Shown here in pieces: positions 1 through 9,548 of a DNA stretch of 64,000 nt. Positions within the stretch are counted from its first letter, which is position 1. Each line of letters starts with the position of its first letter. Below the pieces are notes generated by a model that saw only the letters and a program-made list of their open reading frames with translations, was not told where the DNA came from and did not search any database. The translations under genes and the position numbers were made by a program. Source of the stretch: Pseudomonas sp. PH1b (lineage in GTDB: Bacteria; Pseudomonadota; Gammaproteobacteria; Pseudomonadales; Pseudomonadaceae); assembly GCF_000633395.1 (NCBI RefSeq), contig NZ_AYMU01000012.1, positions 124,001-188,000 of the forward strand, in the 5' to 3' direction.

Positions 1-519
1 GGGCTCCTGCCCTTGCACCAGGGCGCTGTAGATCCCTCCCAGGGACTGGGACAGCTGGGCAAACCCCCAGCCGTCGAGAATCAGGTGGTGGGCCTCGACT
101 TCCATCAGGTGATGCTCGGGGCTCAGGCGAAACAGCGAGAAGCGGCACAGGCGCTCGCCGTTGAGCTTGAACGCCTGCTGCATCTGCCGGCCAATCTGTG
201 CCTGCGCCGCGGCCAGTGGATCGGTGTGGCCCGACAGGTCATGGAACACCAGCTGCACCGGCCAGTGCCGGTCGAAGTGCTGCAACGGCAGGCCGTCGTC
301 GCAGCCCTCCAGGGACAGTACCGTGCGCAGCACGTCGTGCTTGTCCACCAGCAGTTCCACCGTGCGCTGCATCAGCTCGGGCCGGAAGGGCCCCCGGAGG
401 ACCGCATAGCCGCCGATGTTGTACAGCGGCGAATCGCCACGGCTCAGTTGGTCGAGCCAGATATCCCGTTGCCCGGCGGTCAGCGGCCGGCCCGGGCCCT
501 GCATCGGACCCAGGTTCAT
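1..519 (-). CDS. Nonribosomal peptide synthetase, N-terminal condensation domain (partial)
   Basis: These are the first 173 residues of a nonribosomal peptide synthetase that runs off the left edge. The visible part is a condensation domain: LTAGQRDIWL at residues 13-22, SPLYNIGGY at 30-38 and the catalytic core motif HHLILDG at 144-150. Condensation domains form the amide bond between donor and acceptor. Because this one starts at the very N-terminus, it may be a lipo-initiating starter domain, but its substrate cannot be read here. The ATG at 519 is chosen because a stop lies just upstream in frame and no better start exists. It overlaps the TGA of a 33-codon ORF (ATGA). Divergent LuxR and NodT-type efflux genes suggest a lipopeptide cluster (inference). 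Confidence 0.85.
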   Translation of the reverse strand, partial: MNLGPMQGPGRPLTAGQRDIWLDQLSRGDSPLYNIGGYAVLRGPFRPELMQRTVELLVDKHDVLRTVLSLEGCDDGLPLQHFDRHWPVQLVFHDLSGHTDPLAAAQAQIGRQMQQAFKLNGERLCRFSLFRLSPEHHLMEVEAHHLILDGWGFAQLSQSLGGIYSALVQGQEP

Positions 520-617
520 GGGCGCCCCCGAGCCGCGCAGCGTGCGGCAGGCGAGCGTGGAAGGGGGCTGGTTTGTGCGGCGAGGTCGCCCACGACAACG
601 GCAGAAAAAAGCGTCAT
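516..617 (-). CDS. 33-codon upstream ORF overlapping the synthetase start
   Basis: This short ORF begins MTLFSAVVVGDLAA and has a good ribosome-binding site (GAAGGA, about 6 nt from the ATG). The synthetase ATG itself has only a G-run upstream. The ORF's TGA overlaps the synthetase ATG by two bases, so translational coupling is plausible. The second half is rich in Pro, Arg and Ala and looks non-protein-like. It could be a true leader peptide, or the genuine N-terminus of the synthetase separated by a frameshift in the G-rich run at 521-527. I recognise no domain. Confidence 0.35.
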   Translation of the reverse strand: MTLFSAVVVGDLAAQTSPLPRSPAARCAARGRP

Positions 618-1132
618 AAGATCCTTCTCATGTGATGGCCCGGGCACCGGCGTTCGCGGATTTAAGCATCGGCCCCACGGCCTGTATGTCACCCGAAACC
701 CGGACAATTCGGGCCGCCACCGGCCCTGGCCCGGCCCGTTGCAAGGCAATCTGTCGCCTGCTGCCGGGGCCACGCCCGGGACGCTGCGGATCAGCTGAAA
801 TGGCTGTAGGAGATTGGCTATCCGTCAACGACGCTCCTGGCTGCAAAAGCGCCTTCGGCAGCGGCTGATCCCTTCGCTATTTCAGCGACTTGCGCAGGCC
901 TCGCGCCGAACGCCTACGGGCTCGACAAGCCCCTCGCAACCCCTTGATCCAGAGCCCTCGACACCGGCAGGCCGAGGCATGCTGTCCCGGTTTCCCCCTA
1001 CAGACGCCAGGCAAATGCATAGGCTTAAATTACCTTCCGGGAACCGGCTCAGGTTCATGAAGAATCTGCTGCGGTGCACCCTGGCCACCGCGCTTCGATC
1101 AGCGATTTGTCTCGATCAAGGATGATAAGGAT
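618..1132. other. Divergent intergenic region between synthetase and luxR
   Basis: About 515 bases without a convincing gene, presumably holding the divergent promoters of the synthetase and the LuxR-type regulator. Short open frames here have no family resemblance or good ribosome-binding sites. I could not pick out a clear lux-box palindrome or a confident -35/-10 pair by eye. Confidence 0.4.
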
Positions 1133-1927
1133 ATGAGTCTGACCAGCAGTATTGCGAACATGGAAACCCCGCATTTCTACTTCGAGATGGGGCAATTGAT
1201 CTCCAGCACCGGGCACCCGCAATTCGCCAGCAACATGCTCCAGCTGGTGGACAAGCTGGTGCCGGCAACCCAGCTGGTGCTCAGTGAATGGACCCTCGAC
1301 GAGCGCCAGACCAGCCCGTTGGAAATTTCCCTGCTGGGCCGCGCCGGGTTGCAGGACGACCTGCCACTGCCCGAGCCGCCGCGACGCCACGACCCGCTGC
1401 TGCACAAGATGCTGGAAATGGACGACTCGCTGCTGATTCAAATGAATGCCCAGGGCGGCCATTCGCGCAATCCCCCGCACCAGTGCCATCTGGTCTCGCG
1501 CAAGGCCAACCGGCGCTGTGTCATCGGCCTCTACCGCGAGCCGTCCCAGGGGGTCTATTCCTTGGCCGAACTGTCGTTTCTCAAGAGCCTCTCGGCAACC
1601 CTGCTGCCCCTGCTGGAGCGGCATGCCCAGTTCCATCGCCAACAGGTGCTGAAGAACCTGCGCAGCTGGAGCACCCGGCCCTTCGATGCCCTGCAGCGGA
1701 CGCCGTTGCAACGGGAATTCGACGAGCGCCTGTCGCTGGGGGACATCAACCTTTCGGCCCGGGAAAAGGAAGTCTGCCTGGGGCTGCTGACCGGCGGCAC
1801 CGTACCGGAAATGGCCCAGCGCCTGAGCGTCAAGAACAGCTCGGTTGAAACCTACCTCAAGCGTGCCGCCGCCAAGCTCGGGGTCAGTGGCCGCCACGGA
1901 CTGGCCAAGTGGATGGTCGGCGCCTGA
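1133..1927 (+). CDS. LuxR-type transcriptional regulator
   Basis: A 264-residue cytoplasmic DNA-binding regulator. The C-terminus (about residues 203-260) is a LuxR/GerE helix-turn-helix with LSAREKEVCLGLLTGG followed by a recognition helix near NSSVETYLKRAAAKLGV. The N-terminal 190 residues match neither an acyl-homoserine-lactone-binding domain nor a response-regulator receiver that I can see, and no luxI-type synthase is nearby. Such orphan LuxR proteins flank many Pseudomonas lipopeptide synthetase clusters and activate them (family knowledge). Its position divergent from the synthetase and just ahead of an efflux gene fits that role. AAGGAT precedes the ATG closely. Confidence 0.8.
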   Translation: MSLTSSIANMETPHFYFEMGQLISSTGHPQFASNMLQLVDKLVPATQLVLSEWTLDERQTSPLEISLLGRAGLQDDLPLPEPPRRHDPLLHKMLEMDDSLLIQMNAQGGHSRNPPHQCHLVSRKANRRCVIGLYREPSQGVYSLAELSFLKSLSATLLPLLERHAQFHRQQVLKNLRSWSTRPFDALQRTPLQREFDERLSLGDINLSAREKEVCLGLLTGGTVPEMAQRLSVKNSSVETYLKRAAAKLGVSGRHGLAKWMVGA

Positions 1928-1986
1928 AACCTGCTCCCGTCCCCCTGCCGTCCGCCATCAGGATGTCCTTGTCACGAGGCTGATCA

Positions 1987-3408
1987 ATGCGTAACTCCCC
2001 CCTCCCCCTGGCGATCCTGGCCCTGGCCCTCGGTGGCTGCTCGCTGATCCCGGACTACCAGCGCCCGCCGCCACCGGTGGCTGCCCACTACCCCGAGGGC
2101 GAGGCCTATGCGCCAGCCAGCGGGGCGCCAGGGGCCAACTGGCACAGCCTGTTCCAGGACCCGCTGCTGCAACAGCTGATCCGCGATGCCCTGGAGAACA
2201 ACCGCGACCTGCGGGTGGCCGCGCTGAACGTGGCGGCCTACCAGGCCCAGTACCGCATCCAGCGGGCCGACCTGTTCCCCGCGGTGTCGGCCAGCGGCCT
2301 GGAAAAACGCCAGCGCCTGCCCGAGCGAATGACCGGGGGCAAGGCGCAGATCAGCTCCAGCTACTCGGCGAACCTGGGCATCAGCGCCTACGAACTGGAT
2401 TTCTTCGGCCGCATCCGCAGCCTCAGCGAACAGGCGCTGATGACCTACCTGTCCAGCGAACAGGCCCGGCGCAGCGCGCAGTTGAGCCTGGTGGCCAACG
2501 TCGCCAGCGCCTACCTGACCTGGTGCGCCGACCTGGAATTGCTGGAGCTGACCCGCAAGACCCTGGCGGCGGACGAGCAGAGCCTGCGCCTGACCACACG
2601 CAACGGCAACGCCGGCAAGGTCTCGGCCCTGGACGTGGCCCAGGCCCGGACCAGCGTCGACAGCGCTCGCGCCAGCCTGGCCCGCTACCAGCGCCAGGTG
2701 GCCCAGGACCTGAACAACCTGACCCTGCTGGTGGGCGCCCCGCTGCCGGCGGACATGCCGAGGCGTGGGCTGGCCGACGGCATGCTGGCCCAGGTGCCCG
2801 CCGGGCTGCCATCGAGCCTGCTGCAGCGACGCCCGGACATTCTCCAGGCCGAGTACCAGTTGCAGGCTGCCAACGCCAACATCGGCGCAGCGCGGGCAGC
2901 GTTCTTCCCCAGCGTCAGCCTGACCGCCAACGCCGGCAGCTCCAGCAAGGAACTCTCGGGGCTGTTCAAGGGCGGTTCCGGCGGCTGGCTGTTCCAGCCA
3001 CAGATCAACCTGCCGATCTTCAACGCCGGCAACCTGCGGGCCAGCCTGGACTATGCCCGGCTGCAGAAGGACATCGGCGTCGCCCAGTACGAGAAGGCCA
3101 TCCAGACCGCCTTCCAGGAAGTGGCCGACGGCCTGGCCGCGCGCCAGACCTACCAGCAGCAACTGACGGCCCAACGCAACCTGGTGCAGGCGACCCAGAA
3201 CTACTACGACCTGGCGGAGCATCGCTATCGCATCGGCGTCGACAGCAACCTGGTGTTCCTCGACGCCCAGCGCTCGCTGTTCAGTGCCCAGCAGGGGCTG
3301 ATCAACGATCACCTGGCGCAGCTGATTGCCGAGGTCAACCTGTACCGGGCCCTGGGCGGCGCCTGGGACGAGACACCGAGCCTGGCCCGCGGGCAGAGTC
3401 AGCCCTGA
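1987..3408 (+). CDS. NodT/OprM-family outer-membrane efflux lipoprotein
   Basis: A 473-residue outer-membrane channel of the TolC/OprM type. A lipoprotein signal with lipobox LGGC places the acylated Cys at residue 18. The body shows the two repeated alpha-barrel/beta-barrel halves typical of NodT proteins, including YELDFFGRIRSLSEQA in the first half and SLLQRRPDILQAEYQLQAANANIGAARAAFFPS in the second (shown here as a landmark from about residue 276). It would join an inner-membrane pump and periplasmic adaptor, neither of which is in the window. It lies 59 bases after the LuxR gene on the same strand, with GAGG upstream of the ATG. Such genes commonly accompany lipopeptide synthetases as the export channel; the exact cargo is inference. 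Confidence 0.85.
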   Translation: MRNSPLPLAILALALGGCSLIPDYQRPPPPVAAHYPEGEAYAPASGAPGANWHSLFQDPLLQQLIRDALENNRDLRVAALNVAAYQAQYRIQRADLFPAVSASGLEKRQRLPERMTGGKAQISSSYSANLGISAYELDFFGRIRSLSEQALMTYLSSEQARRSAQLSLVANVASAYLTWCADLELLELTRKTLAADEQSLRLTTRNGNAGKVSALDVAQARTSVDSARASLARYQRQVAQDLNNLTLLVGAPLPADMPRRGLADGMLAQVPAGLPSSLLQRRPDILQAEYQLQAANANIGAARAAFFPSVSLTANAGSSSKELSGLFKGGSGGWLFQPQINLPIFNAGNLRASLDYARLQKDIGVAQYEKAIQTAFQEVADGLAARQTYQQQLTAQRNLVQATQNYYDLAEHRYRIGVDSNLVFLDAQRSLFSAQQGLINDHLAQLIAEVNLYRALGGAWDETPSLARGQSQP

Positions 3409-3793
3409 GCAACTGGCGAGCTTTGCCCAGGAGCGTCCAGGCGCCTTCCGGCCAGGCATCGGGCGGTTGGACGAGGGGCTGTTCGGGGAGGGCGGCGAGT
3501 GGGGCAATGAATGAATGTTGCAGGCTGTAGAACCAACCCGGTCAGCCAGGGCAGTAGGCGAAACATGGACCGGGCAGGCAAGTACAGCAGAGTTGCAGCC
3601 CGCCCTGACCAGCCACCGTCATTCAGCGTGTTGCCTGAGGTAGCAGGCCGGGCGAACAGGGAGCGAGTCTAGACAGAGGCTCCAGCAGCGTATGTAGGAA
3701 CATTCTGAATCCAGACCAATACACATCTTGGTTTGGCCCCGGATAAAACAGGCTCGCACCCAGCCCCCGGCTGCGGGGGCCGGCCGCCAGCGC
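3409..3793. other. Intergenic region between convergent nodT and pepM, with hairpin
   Basis: About 385 bases with no convincing gene between two convergent transcription units. The one clear structure is a 7-bp GC hairpin at 3763-3780 (GCCCCCG, loop GCTG, CGGGGGC) just downstream of pepM. It has no T-run on either strand, so it is at best a weak or Rho-assisted terminator. This gap probably separates the synthetase/efflux cluster from the phosphonate locus. Confidence 0.4.
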
Positions 3794-4693
3794 CTAACGG
3801 GTACCCGGCACCAGGTCGAGGATTTCATCGATGCCCAGGCACCGAGGCTCCACCTCCAGAGTCCGGCCGTGCTCAAGAATCCCCACCGCCACATCACGCA
3901 TGGCCATATAGGCACTGCGCAGCATGTGGTTGGCGTAGATCACCGCGTTGAAACCGGCCCCCTCCAGCTCGTCGAAACCCAGGTGCGCATAGCTGGTGGG
4001 CACGCAGATCAGCGGCACCCGCGGGCAGTGGCGACGGAACAGCCGGGCGAACTCGAGGATCTCCAGGCCGTCCTTCTTGCGGCTGTGGATCATGATCCCG
4101 TCGGCGCCGGCCGCAACATAGGCCAGGCAGCGTTCGAGGGCGTCGTCCATGCCCTTGTCGAGGATCAGGCTTTCACAACGGGCGATGATCAGCAGGTCCT
4201 CGTGGCTGCGGCTGCTGCAGCCCACGCGAATCTTCTCGCAGAACTCCTCGATGGAGTCCTGCAGCTGGCTCACCGCGTTGCCGAACAGCGAGTTTTTCTT
4301 CAGCCCGCACTTGTCCTCGATCACCACCGCCGAGACCCCGGCCCGGTCGAGCATCTTCACGTGGATCGCGAAGTGCTCGGCCTTGCCGCCGGTGTCGCCG
4401 TCGAAAATCATCGGCAGCGAACACACATCGAAGATCTCGCGGATGCCGTGCAAGCGGTTGCTCGGCGAGAGGATCTCGATGTCTGGCAGGCCCTTGTGGG
4501 TGGAGTCGGTCAATGAACTGGACCAGATGGCGTCGTACACCAGGCTCGGCCCGGCGCCCCGCTCCAGCCTGGACTGCTCCGCCAGCAGCGCGGAAATCGG
4601 ACTGTGGGCTTCGAGCACGCGAAGGCAGCGCTTGCGGCGCAGCAACTGGCTCAGGTTGGTTCGGCGAATATCAGCTTCCTGCATGGGATTCAC
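3794..4693 (-). CDS. pepM: Phosphoenolpyruvate mutase
   Basis: PEP mutase converts phosphoenolpyruvate to phosphonopyruvate, the committed C-P bond-forming step of phosphonate biosynthesis. The 299-residue protein has the isocitrate lyase/PEP mutase barrel with WSSSL at 57-61, metal-binding DGDTGG at 98-103, the diagnostic EDKCGLKKNS (EDK-x5-NS) at 126-135, R172 in ARCESL and H203 in IMIHSR. Isocitrate and methylisocitrate lyases carry a Cys-containing loop instead, which is absent. The start is a GTG at 4693 with AGAGG upstream; an ATG at 4684 is the alternative. It is the last gene of an operon after the aminotransferase, the diiron protein and fumarase. The equilibrium strongly favours PEP, so a coupled next step is required. 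Confidence 0.92.
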   Translation of the reverse strand: MNPMQEADIRRTNLSQLLRRKRCLRVLEAHSPISALLAEQSRLERGAGPSLVYDAIWSSSLTDSTHKGLPDIEILSPSNRLHGIREIFDVCSLPMIFDGDTGGKAEHFAIHVKMLDRAGVSAVVIEDKCGLKKNSLFGNAVSQLQDSIEEFCEKIRVGCSSRSHEDLLIIARCESLILDKGMDDALERCLAYVAAGADGIMIHSRKKDGLEILEFARLFRRHCPRVPLICVPTSYAHLGFDELEGAGFNAVIYANHMLRSAYMAMRDVAVGILEHGRTLEVEPRCLGIDEILDLVPGTR

Positions 4694-4726
4694 GCGCCTC
4701 TTGTGATGGGGGAACAGCGGGTTCGC

Positions 4727-6112
<1,386 letters not shown>

Positions 6113-6193
6113 GTGGGTAGTTCTCCAATAAATGAATGAGGGGCTGGCCTTTGGTGCCGGGCAGGCGCCCTGCCCGGCCTGGTGGGCAGGCGC

Positions 6194-7024
6194 TTACTCC
6201 TTGAGTACCGAGGCCATCTTCTCCAGGTGCTGGCAGGCGCGCAGCACGTACTCATCGGACAGGGCAGCGATGCGCCGGTAGTTGATCTGCTGGCCGGTGG
6301 CCTGGGTGTAGAGCTTCAGGGCGTCGGTGGCGTGGCGGAAATGCCGGGCCTCGACGGCGCCGCAGTGAACGCTGAGGAAGCCGGCGATGCGGTTCGCCTC
6401 CCCGGTGGGGTAACCACAGGATTCGCGCAGCCAGTTCTTCCACAGCGGCGTCATCAGGTTGTACTCGCCGGTGTTGAACAGCTCGGTCAGGGCCATCATC
6501 TCCAGGGCTTCCACCAGGTTCGGCGCCAGCGGACGCTTCTCTCCGACCCAGGTGGAGAACTCCTTGGTGATGGGGTTCAGGTACTTGTCCTGCAGGCGCC
6601 AGTTGTCCGAGCCACAGATGGCCGAGGCCATGCGGTGATAGAGCTTGGAATGGTGGGGATGGCCGTGCATCTCACCCAGGCCGACGTCCTCGACGATGAT
6701 CTCGCCGCAGTGCCGGGCGGCCTCCAGCAGCTTGAGTTTGTTGTCGTCGCCGGGCAGGTCCTCGGATTCCTGCAGCAGCCGCACGATGATGCTGGACACC
6801 GCATGGGCCGCGCCGTCCGGGCTGCGCCAGCCGCAGAAGAAGGTGCACAGCGAATCCTCGGACCACTTGCGCGAGGTCATGCGCTGGTAGGTCAGGCAGT
6901 AGCCGTCCAGCTTGTCGGGGTGGTTTTCAAAGCCCGTCAGCAGGGCCTCCACCAGGTTGCGGTCCTCGACATCCACCAGGGCCTGGTGCACGTAGCCGAT
7001 GAACTCCTTGCGCGAACTCTCCAT
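6194..7024 (-). CDS. Heme-oxygenase-like diiron (HDO/TenA-like) enzyme, copy 1
   Basis: A 276-residue, mostly helical protein that I assign to the heme-oxygenase-like diiron oxidase/oxygenase family. Candidate metal ligands are E112 in the motif EDVGLG, H125, E181 in ALTELF, and H220, E225 and H228 in HCGAVEARH. The family's usual last motif is H-x3-D/E-x2-H; here it is H-x4-E-x2-H, also found in the paralogue at 10887-11711. Known relatives (UndA, BesC, SznF, AetD) do oxidative C-C cleavage, N-oxygenation or nitrile formation on amino acids, so phosphonoalanine or a derivative is a plausible substrate (inference). Strong ribosome-binding site AGGAGAG. The gene sits between the aminotransferase and fumarase genes in one operon. 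Confidence 0.7.
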   Translation of the reverse strand: MESSRKEFIGYVHQALVDVEDRNLVEALLTGFENHPDKLDGYCLTYQRMTSRKWSEDSLCTFFCGWRSPDGAAHAVSSIIVRLLQESEDLPGDDNKLKLLEAARHCGEIIVEDVGLGEMHGHPHHSKLYHRMASAICGSDNWRLQDKYLNPITKEFSTWVGEKRPLAPNLVEALEMMALTELFNTGEYNLMTPLWKNWLRESCGYPTGEANRIAGFLSVHCGAVEARHFRHATDALKLYTQATGQQINYRRIAALSDEYVLRACQHLEKMASVLKE

Positions 7025-7079
7025 GTTTCTCTCCTGTAATTATTCTTCACATCACGGACAACAAGATGAACGACGCCGG

Positions 7080-7101
7080 CCCGAGCCTCGGCGGGCTCGG
7101 G
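7080..7101 (-). other. Intra-operon GC hairpin
   Basis: An 8-bp perfect inverted repeat (CCCGAGCC, loop TCGGCG, GGCTCGGG) lies in the 120-base gap between the aminotransferase stop and the downstream diiron gene. It has no T-run, so it is unlikely to be a full terminator. It could stabilise the upstream message or lower downstream expression. Confidence 0.4.
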
Positions 7102-7144
7102 AACGGGCTCGGTCCCCCTGGGGGTTGGGCTGCCGGGAACCGCT

Positions 7145-8374
7145 TCAGTCGATGACGATGGCCGAGATGAACTGGGCGAAACGGCTCAGGCCTTCGATCA
7201 GCTCCTCATATTCCACGGCGTAGGAAATGCGGATGCAGTGGGGGTCGCCACAACCGGAGCCGGGCACCACGGCGATGTGCGCCTCGGTCAGCAGCAGGTC
7301 GGCCAGGTGATCGACATCGCGCACCGCTTCGCCGCGGTAGTAGCCGCCGAGCCGGGAAGAGACATCGATATACAGGTAGAAGGCGCCTTCTGGCGGTGCG
7401 TAGCTCACCCCTTGCAGGCGATCGAGGTAGGTGCGTGCGGCGTGCAGCTGGCGTTGCAGGAACGGGTTGACCAGGTCGGCAAAGTGCGACGAATCGGCGT
7501 TCAGGGTATTGAGCGCAGCGTACTGGGACAGGCTGCTGGGGTTGGAGGTGGTGTGCCCCTGCAGGTTGTGCATGGCCGCGATCACCGGCGCCGGAGCGCA
7601 GGCATAGCCAACCCGCCAGCCGGTCACCGCCTGGCTCTTGGAGAAGGAGTCGATCAGCACCGTCTGCCCTTTCAATGCCGGGCACAGCGCGAGAATGTTG
7701 TGGTGCTGGTGGCCCTCGCGCACCAGGCCGCGGTAGCACTCGTCGAACATCACCCACAGTTGCCGCTCCTGGGCCAACTGGGCGATGGCCAGCAGTTGCT
7801 CGCGCTCATAGACGGTGCCGGTGGGGTTGTTGGGGGTGTTGATGACGATCATCCGGGTGCGCTCGGTGAGCGCGCCACGCACCGCCTCCACCGTCAGCCG
7901 GTAATGGTCGGAGCGGGTCTCGATGCACACCGGGGTGGCGCCGGCCAGGCGGATCTGGGTGGGAAAGGTTTCCCAGTACGGGGTCGGCACTATCACCTCG
8001 TCGCCGGGGTTGAGCAGCACCATGCAGGCGTTGTACAGCGCTTGTTTGGCCCCGGCGGTGACTGCCACTTCATTGGCGGCGAACGCAGCCCCGGTGCGCT
8101 GGCTGACCCGCTGCGCGAGCTTCTCGCGCAGGGCCGGCAGGCCGATGGGCGGGGTGTAGCGGTTGCGCGCATTGGCGATGGCTTCGATGGCCCCGGCGCG
8201 CATGTCCTCGCAGGCATCGAAGGACAATTCGCCGGCGGCGAAATTGATCACCTTGATCCCGCTTTCCTTCAGGGCGTTGGCTTTGCTGCGCATGCTCGAG
8301 GTGCCTGGGGCACTGAGGCCCAGCGCACGCTGGGACAAGGAAAAACGGACGGCCGTGGCTTCGCTGTTTGTCAT
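7145..8374 (-). CDS. Class I/II PLP-dependent aminotransferase
   Basis: A 409-residue fold-type I aminotransferase of the AspC/alanine-transaminase group. Landmarks are TPYWETFP near 131-138, NTPNNPTG at 179-186, DEC at 211-213, the Schiff-base lysine K246 in DSFSKSQAVTGWR, and the substrate-carboxylate Arg near residue 254. It is the first gene of the operon that ends in PEP mutase, so its likely job is transamination of phosphonopyruvate to phosphonoalanine. That would drain the unfavourable mutase equilibrium in place of the missing decarboxylase (inference from known phosphonoalanine pathways). The start at 8374 gives MTNSEATAV with CAGGT upstream; a longer in-frame extension to 8491 looks non-coding. 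It is divergent from a LysR gene. Confidence 0.88.
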   Translation of the reverse strand: MTNSEATAVRFSLSQRALGLSAPGTSSMRSKANALKESGIKVINFAAGELSFDACEDMRAGAIEAIANARNRYTPPIGLPALREKLAQRVSQRTGAAFAANEVAVTAGAKQALYNACMVLLNPGDEVIVPTPYWETFPTQIRLAGATPVCIETRSDHYRLTVEAVRGALTERTRMIVINTPNNPTGTVYEREQLLAIAQLAQERQLWVMFDECYRGLVREGHQHHNILALCPALKGQTVLIDSFSKSQAVTGWRVGYACAPAPVIAAMHNLQGHTTSNPSSLSQYAALNTLNADSSHFADLVNPFLQRQLHAARTYLDRLQGVSYAPPEGAFYLYIDVSSRLGGYYRGEAVRDVDHLADLLLTEAHIAVVPGSGCGDPHCIRISYAVEYEELIEGLSRFAQFISAIVID

Positions 8375-8499
8375 TTTTGTACCTGCGAAAACAATCGGGA
8401 AACAGAGCGACCCAAACCTGTGCCAATGCGTCCCCGGCAACCTGGAAAGCTGGTCTAGGCTGGTCGTCTTACATTCTGATGACAGTCGCAAATAGCGGC

Positions 8500-8526
8500 C
8501 AATACTGTTTGCGTCGTGATTGATAC
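8500..8526. promoter_or_regulatory. Direct-repeat element upstream of lysR copy 1
   Basis: CAATAC at 8500-8505 and TGATAC at 8521-8526 lie exactly 21 bp apart (two helical turns), about 40 bases before the lysR ATG, in the divergent lysR/aminotransferase region. The equivalent region of the second lysR gene has the same pattern CCAATAC-N12-GAT-N2-ATAC at 12996-13023. I propose it as the LysR binding site. Confidence 0.45.
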
Positions 8527-8540
8527 TGGAAAAACAAGAA

Positions 8541-9476
8541 ATGCTAGAACTGCGTCGTCTGCGTTATTTCGTCACCGTTGCCGATGAATTGCACTTCGGC
8601 CGCGCCGCCCTGCGCCTGCGGATTGCCCAGCCGCCCCTGACCCGACATATCGCCGCCCTGGAGGCGCGGCTGGGTATCCGCCTGTTCGAACGCTCGACCC
8701 GCACCGTGTGCCTGACCCCGGAGGGCGAACTGTTCCTGCGGCAGGCCCGGGGGGTGATCAGCGCCGTTGGCGAGGCCGAGGCCACGGCGCGCAAGATCGC
8801 CCATGGCGCCATTGGCCGTATCGTCATCGGTTATGCCAGCTCGATCCCTTTGTCCAACGCCTTCTCCGAGATGATCCGCAACACCAGCCGCAGCCTGCCG
8901 GAAGTGGAGTTGGCGTTTCGCGAGGTGTCCACCGCCAGCCAGCGCCAGCAGTTGATCGATGGCAGCCTGGATATCGGCTTTGGCTGGGGAGCGCCCAAAT
9001 TGCCGGCCCACGGTTTGCAGTCGCTGGTGAGTTCGCGCGATTCCCTGGTGGTGGCGGTGCCGTCGCGCAGCGCCTTCGCCGGCAGGAGCAGCCTGGGGTT
9101 TGGCGAACTGGCCGGGGAATCCTTCGTGACCTTTCCCAGCGCCTACGGCTCGGCTCTGAACACCGCCCTGGAGGACCTCTGCGCCCACAGCGGAATCATC
9201 CCGCGCCTGGGGCCGACGGCGTCGCAGATGACCACCCTGGTGTCCCTGGTGGCGGCGGAACGCGGGGTGGCGGTGGTCCCCGACTACACCGCGACCCTGC
9301 AACGCCCCGGGGTGGTCTACGTGCCGCTCGCCGAGCCCTATGTGCTGGAACAGACGGTCAGCTGGCGCGAACCCCTGGGGTCGCGCTGCCTGGAGCGTTT
9401 CGTCGAACAGGCCAGGACCCTGGCGGCACCGCTGCCGGCCCCTGCCGTGGGGCCTGAATGGCGCCTGCGCGGCTAG
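8541..9476 (+). CDS. LysR-family transcriptional regulator, copy 1
   Basis: A 311-residue LysR-type regulator. The N-terminal winged helix-turn-helix (MLELRRLRYFVTVADE, then AALRLRIAQPPLTRHIAALE, about residues 1-60) is followed by a periplasmic-binding-protein-like effector domain. The start at 8541 gives the canonical LysR N-terminus; an upstream in-frame ATG at 8520 would add seven residues. It is divergent from the aminotransferase-HDO-fumC-pepM operon, the usual geometry for a LysR activator and its target. It is clearly paralogous to the regulator at 13036 and shares an upstream direct-repeat element with it. The two regulators may bind the same sites or answer the same effector, perhaps a pathway intermediate (inference). 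Confidence 0.9.
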   Translation: MLELRRLRYFVTVADELHFGRAALRLRIAQPPLTRHIAALEARLGIRLFERSTRTVCLTPEGELFLRQARGVISAVGEAEATARKIAHGAIGRIVIGYASSIPLSNAFSEMIRNTSRSLPEVELAFREVSTASQRQQLIDGSLDIGFGWGAPKLPAHGLQSLVSSRDSLVVAVPSRSAFAGRSSLGFGELAGESFVTFPSAYGSALNTALEDLCAHSGIIPRLGPTASQMTTLVSLVAAERGVAVVPDYTATLQRPGVVYVPLAEPYVLEQTVSWREPLGSRCLERFVEQARTLAAPLPAPAVGPEWRLRG

Positions 9477-9494
9477 CGGCTCCACCAGCCAGCA

Positions 9495-9525
9495 GCAGGC
9501 CCGGACCATCCAGCGCCGGGCCTGC
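9495..9525. terminator. Bidirectional terminator-like hairpin
   Basis: A 10-bp perfect stem (GCAGGCCCGG / CCGGGCCTGC, 11-nt loop) lies between the convergent lysR copy 1 and MFS gene. Only a short T-run (GCTTT) follows on the plus strand. Placement between converging genes supports a terminator role. Confidence 0.55.
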
Positions 9526-9548
9526 GCTTTCAGTGCATTGGCGGGACC

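Noticed and set aside
1133..1927. Quorum-sensing LuxR with autoinducer domain
   Set aside because: No LuxI-type synthase nearby and the N-terminal half does not show the autoinducer-binding pattern; only the helix-turn-helix supports the LuxR label.
1984..3530. Long open frames on both strands overlapping the efflux gene (1984-3507 minus and 2523-3530 plus)
   Set aside because: Both are antisense or out-of-frame shadows of the NodT-type gene with low-complexity translations.
3763..3780. GC hairpin after pepM as a strong terminator
   Set aside because: Perfect stem but no T-run on either strand; kept only as a hairpin in the intergenic note.
3794..4693. Methylisocitrate/isocitrate lyase or oxaloacetate decarboxylase as identity of the mutase gene
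   Set aside because: The EDK-x5-NS motif (EDKCGLKKNS) marks PEP mutases, and the lyase catalytic Cys loop is missing.
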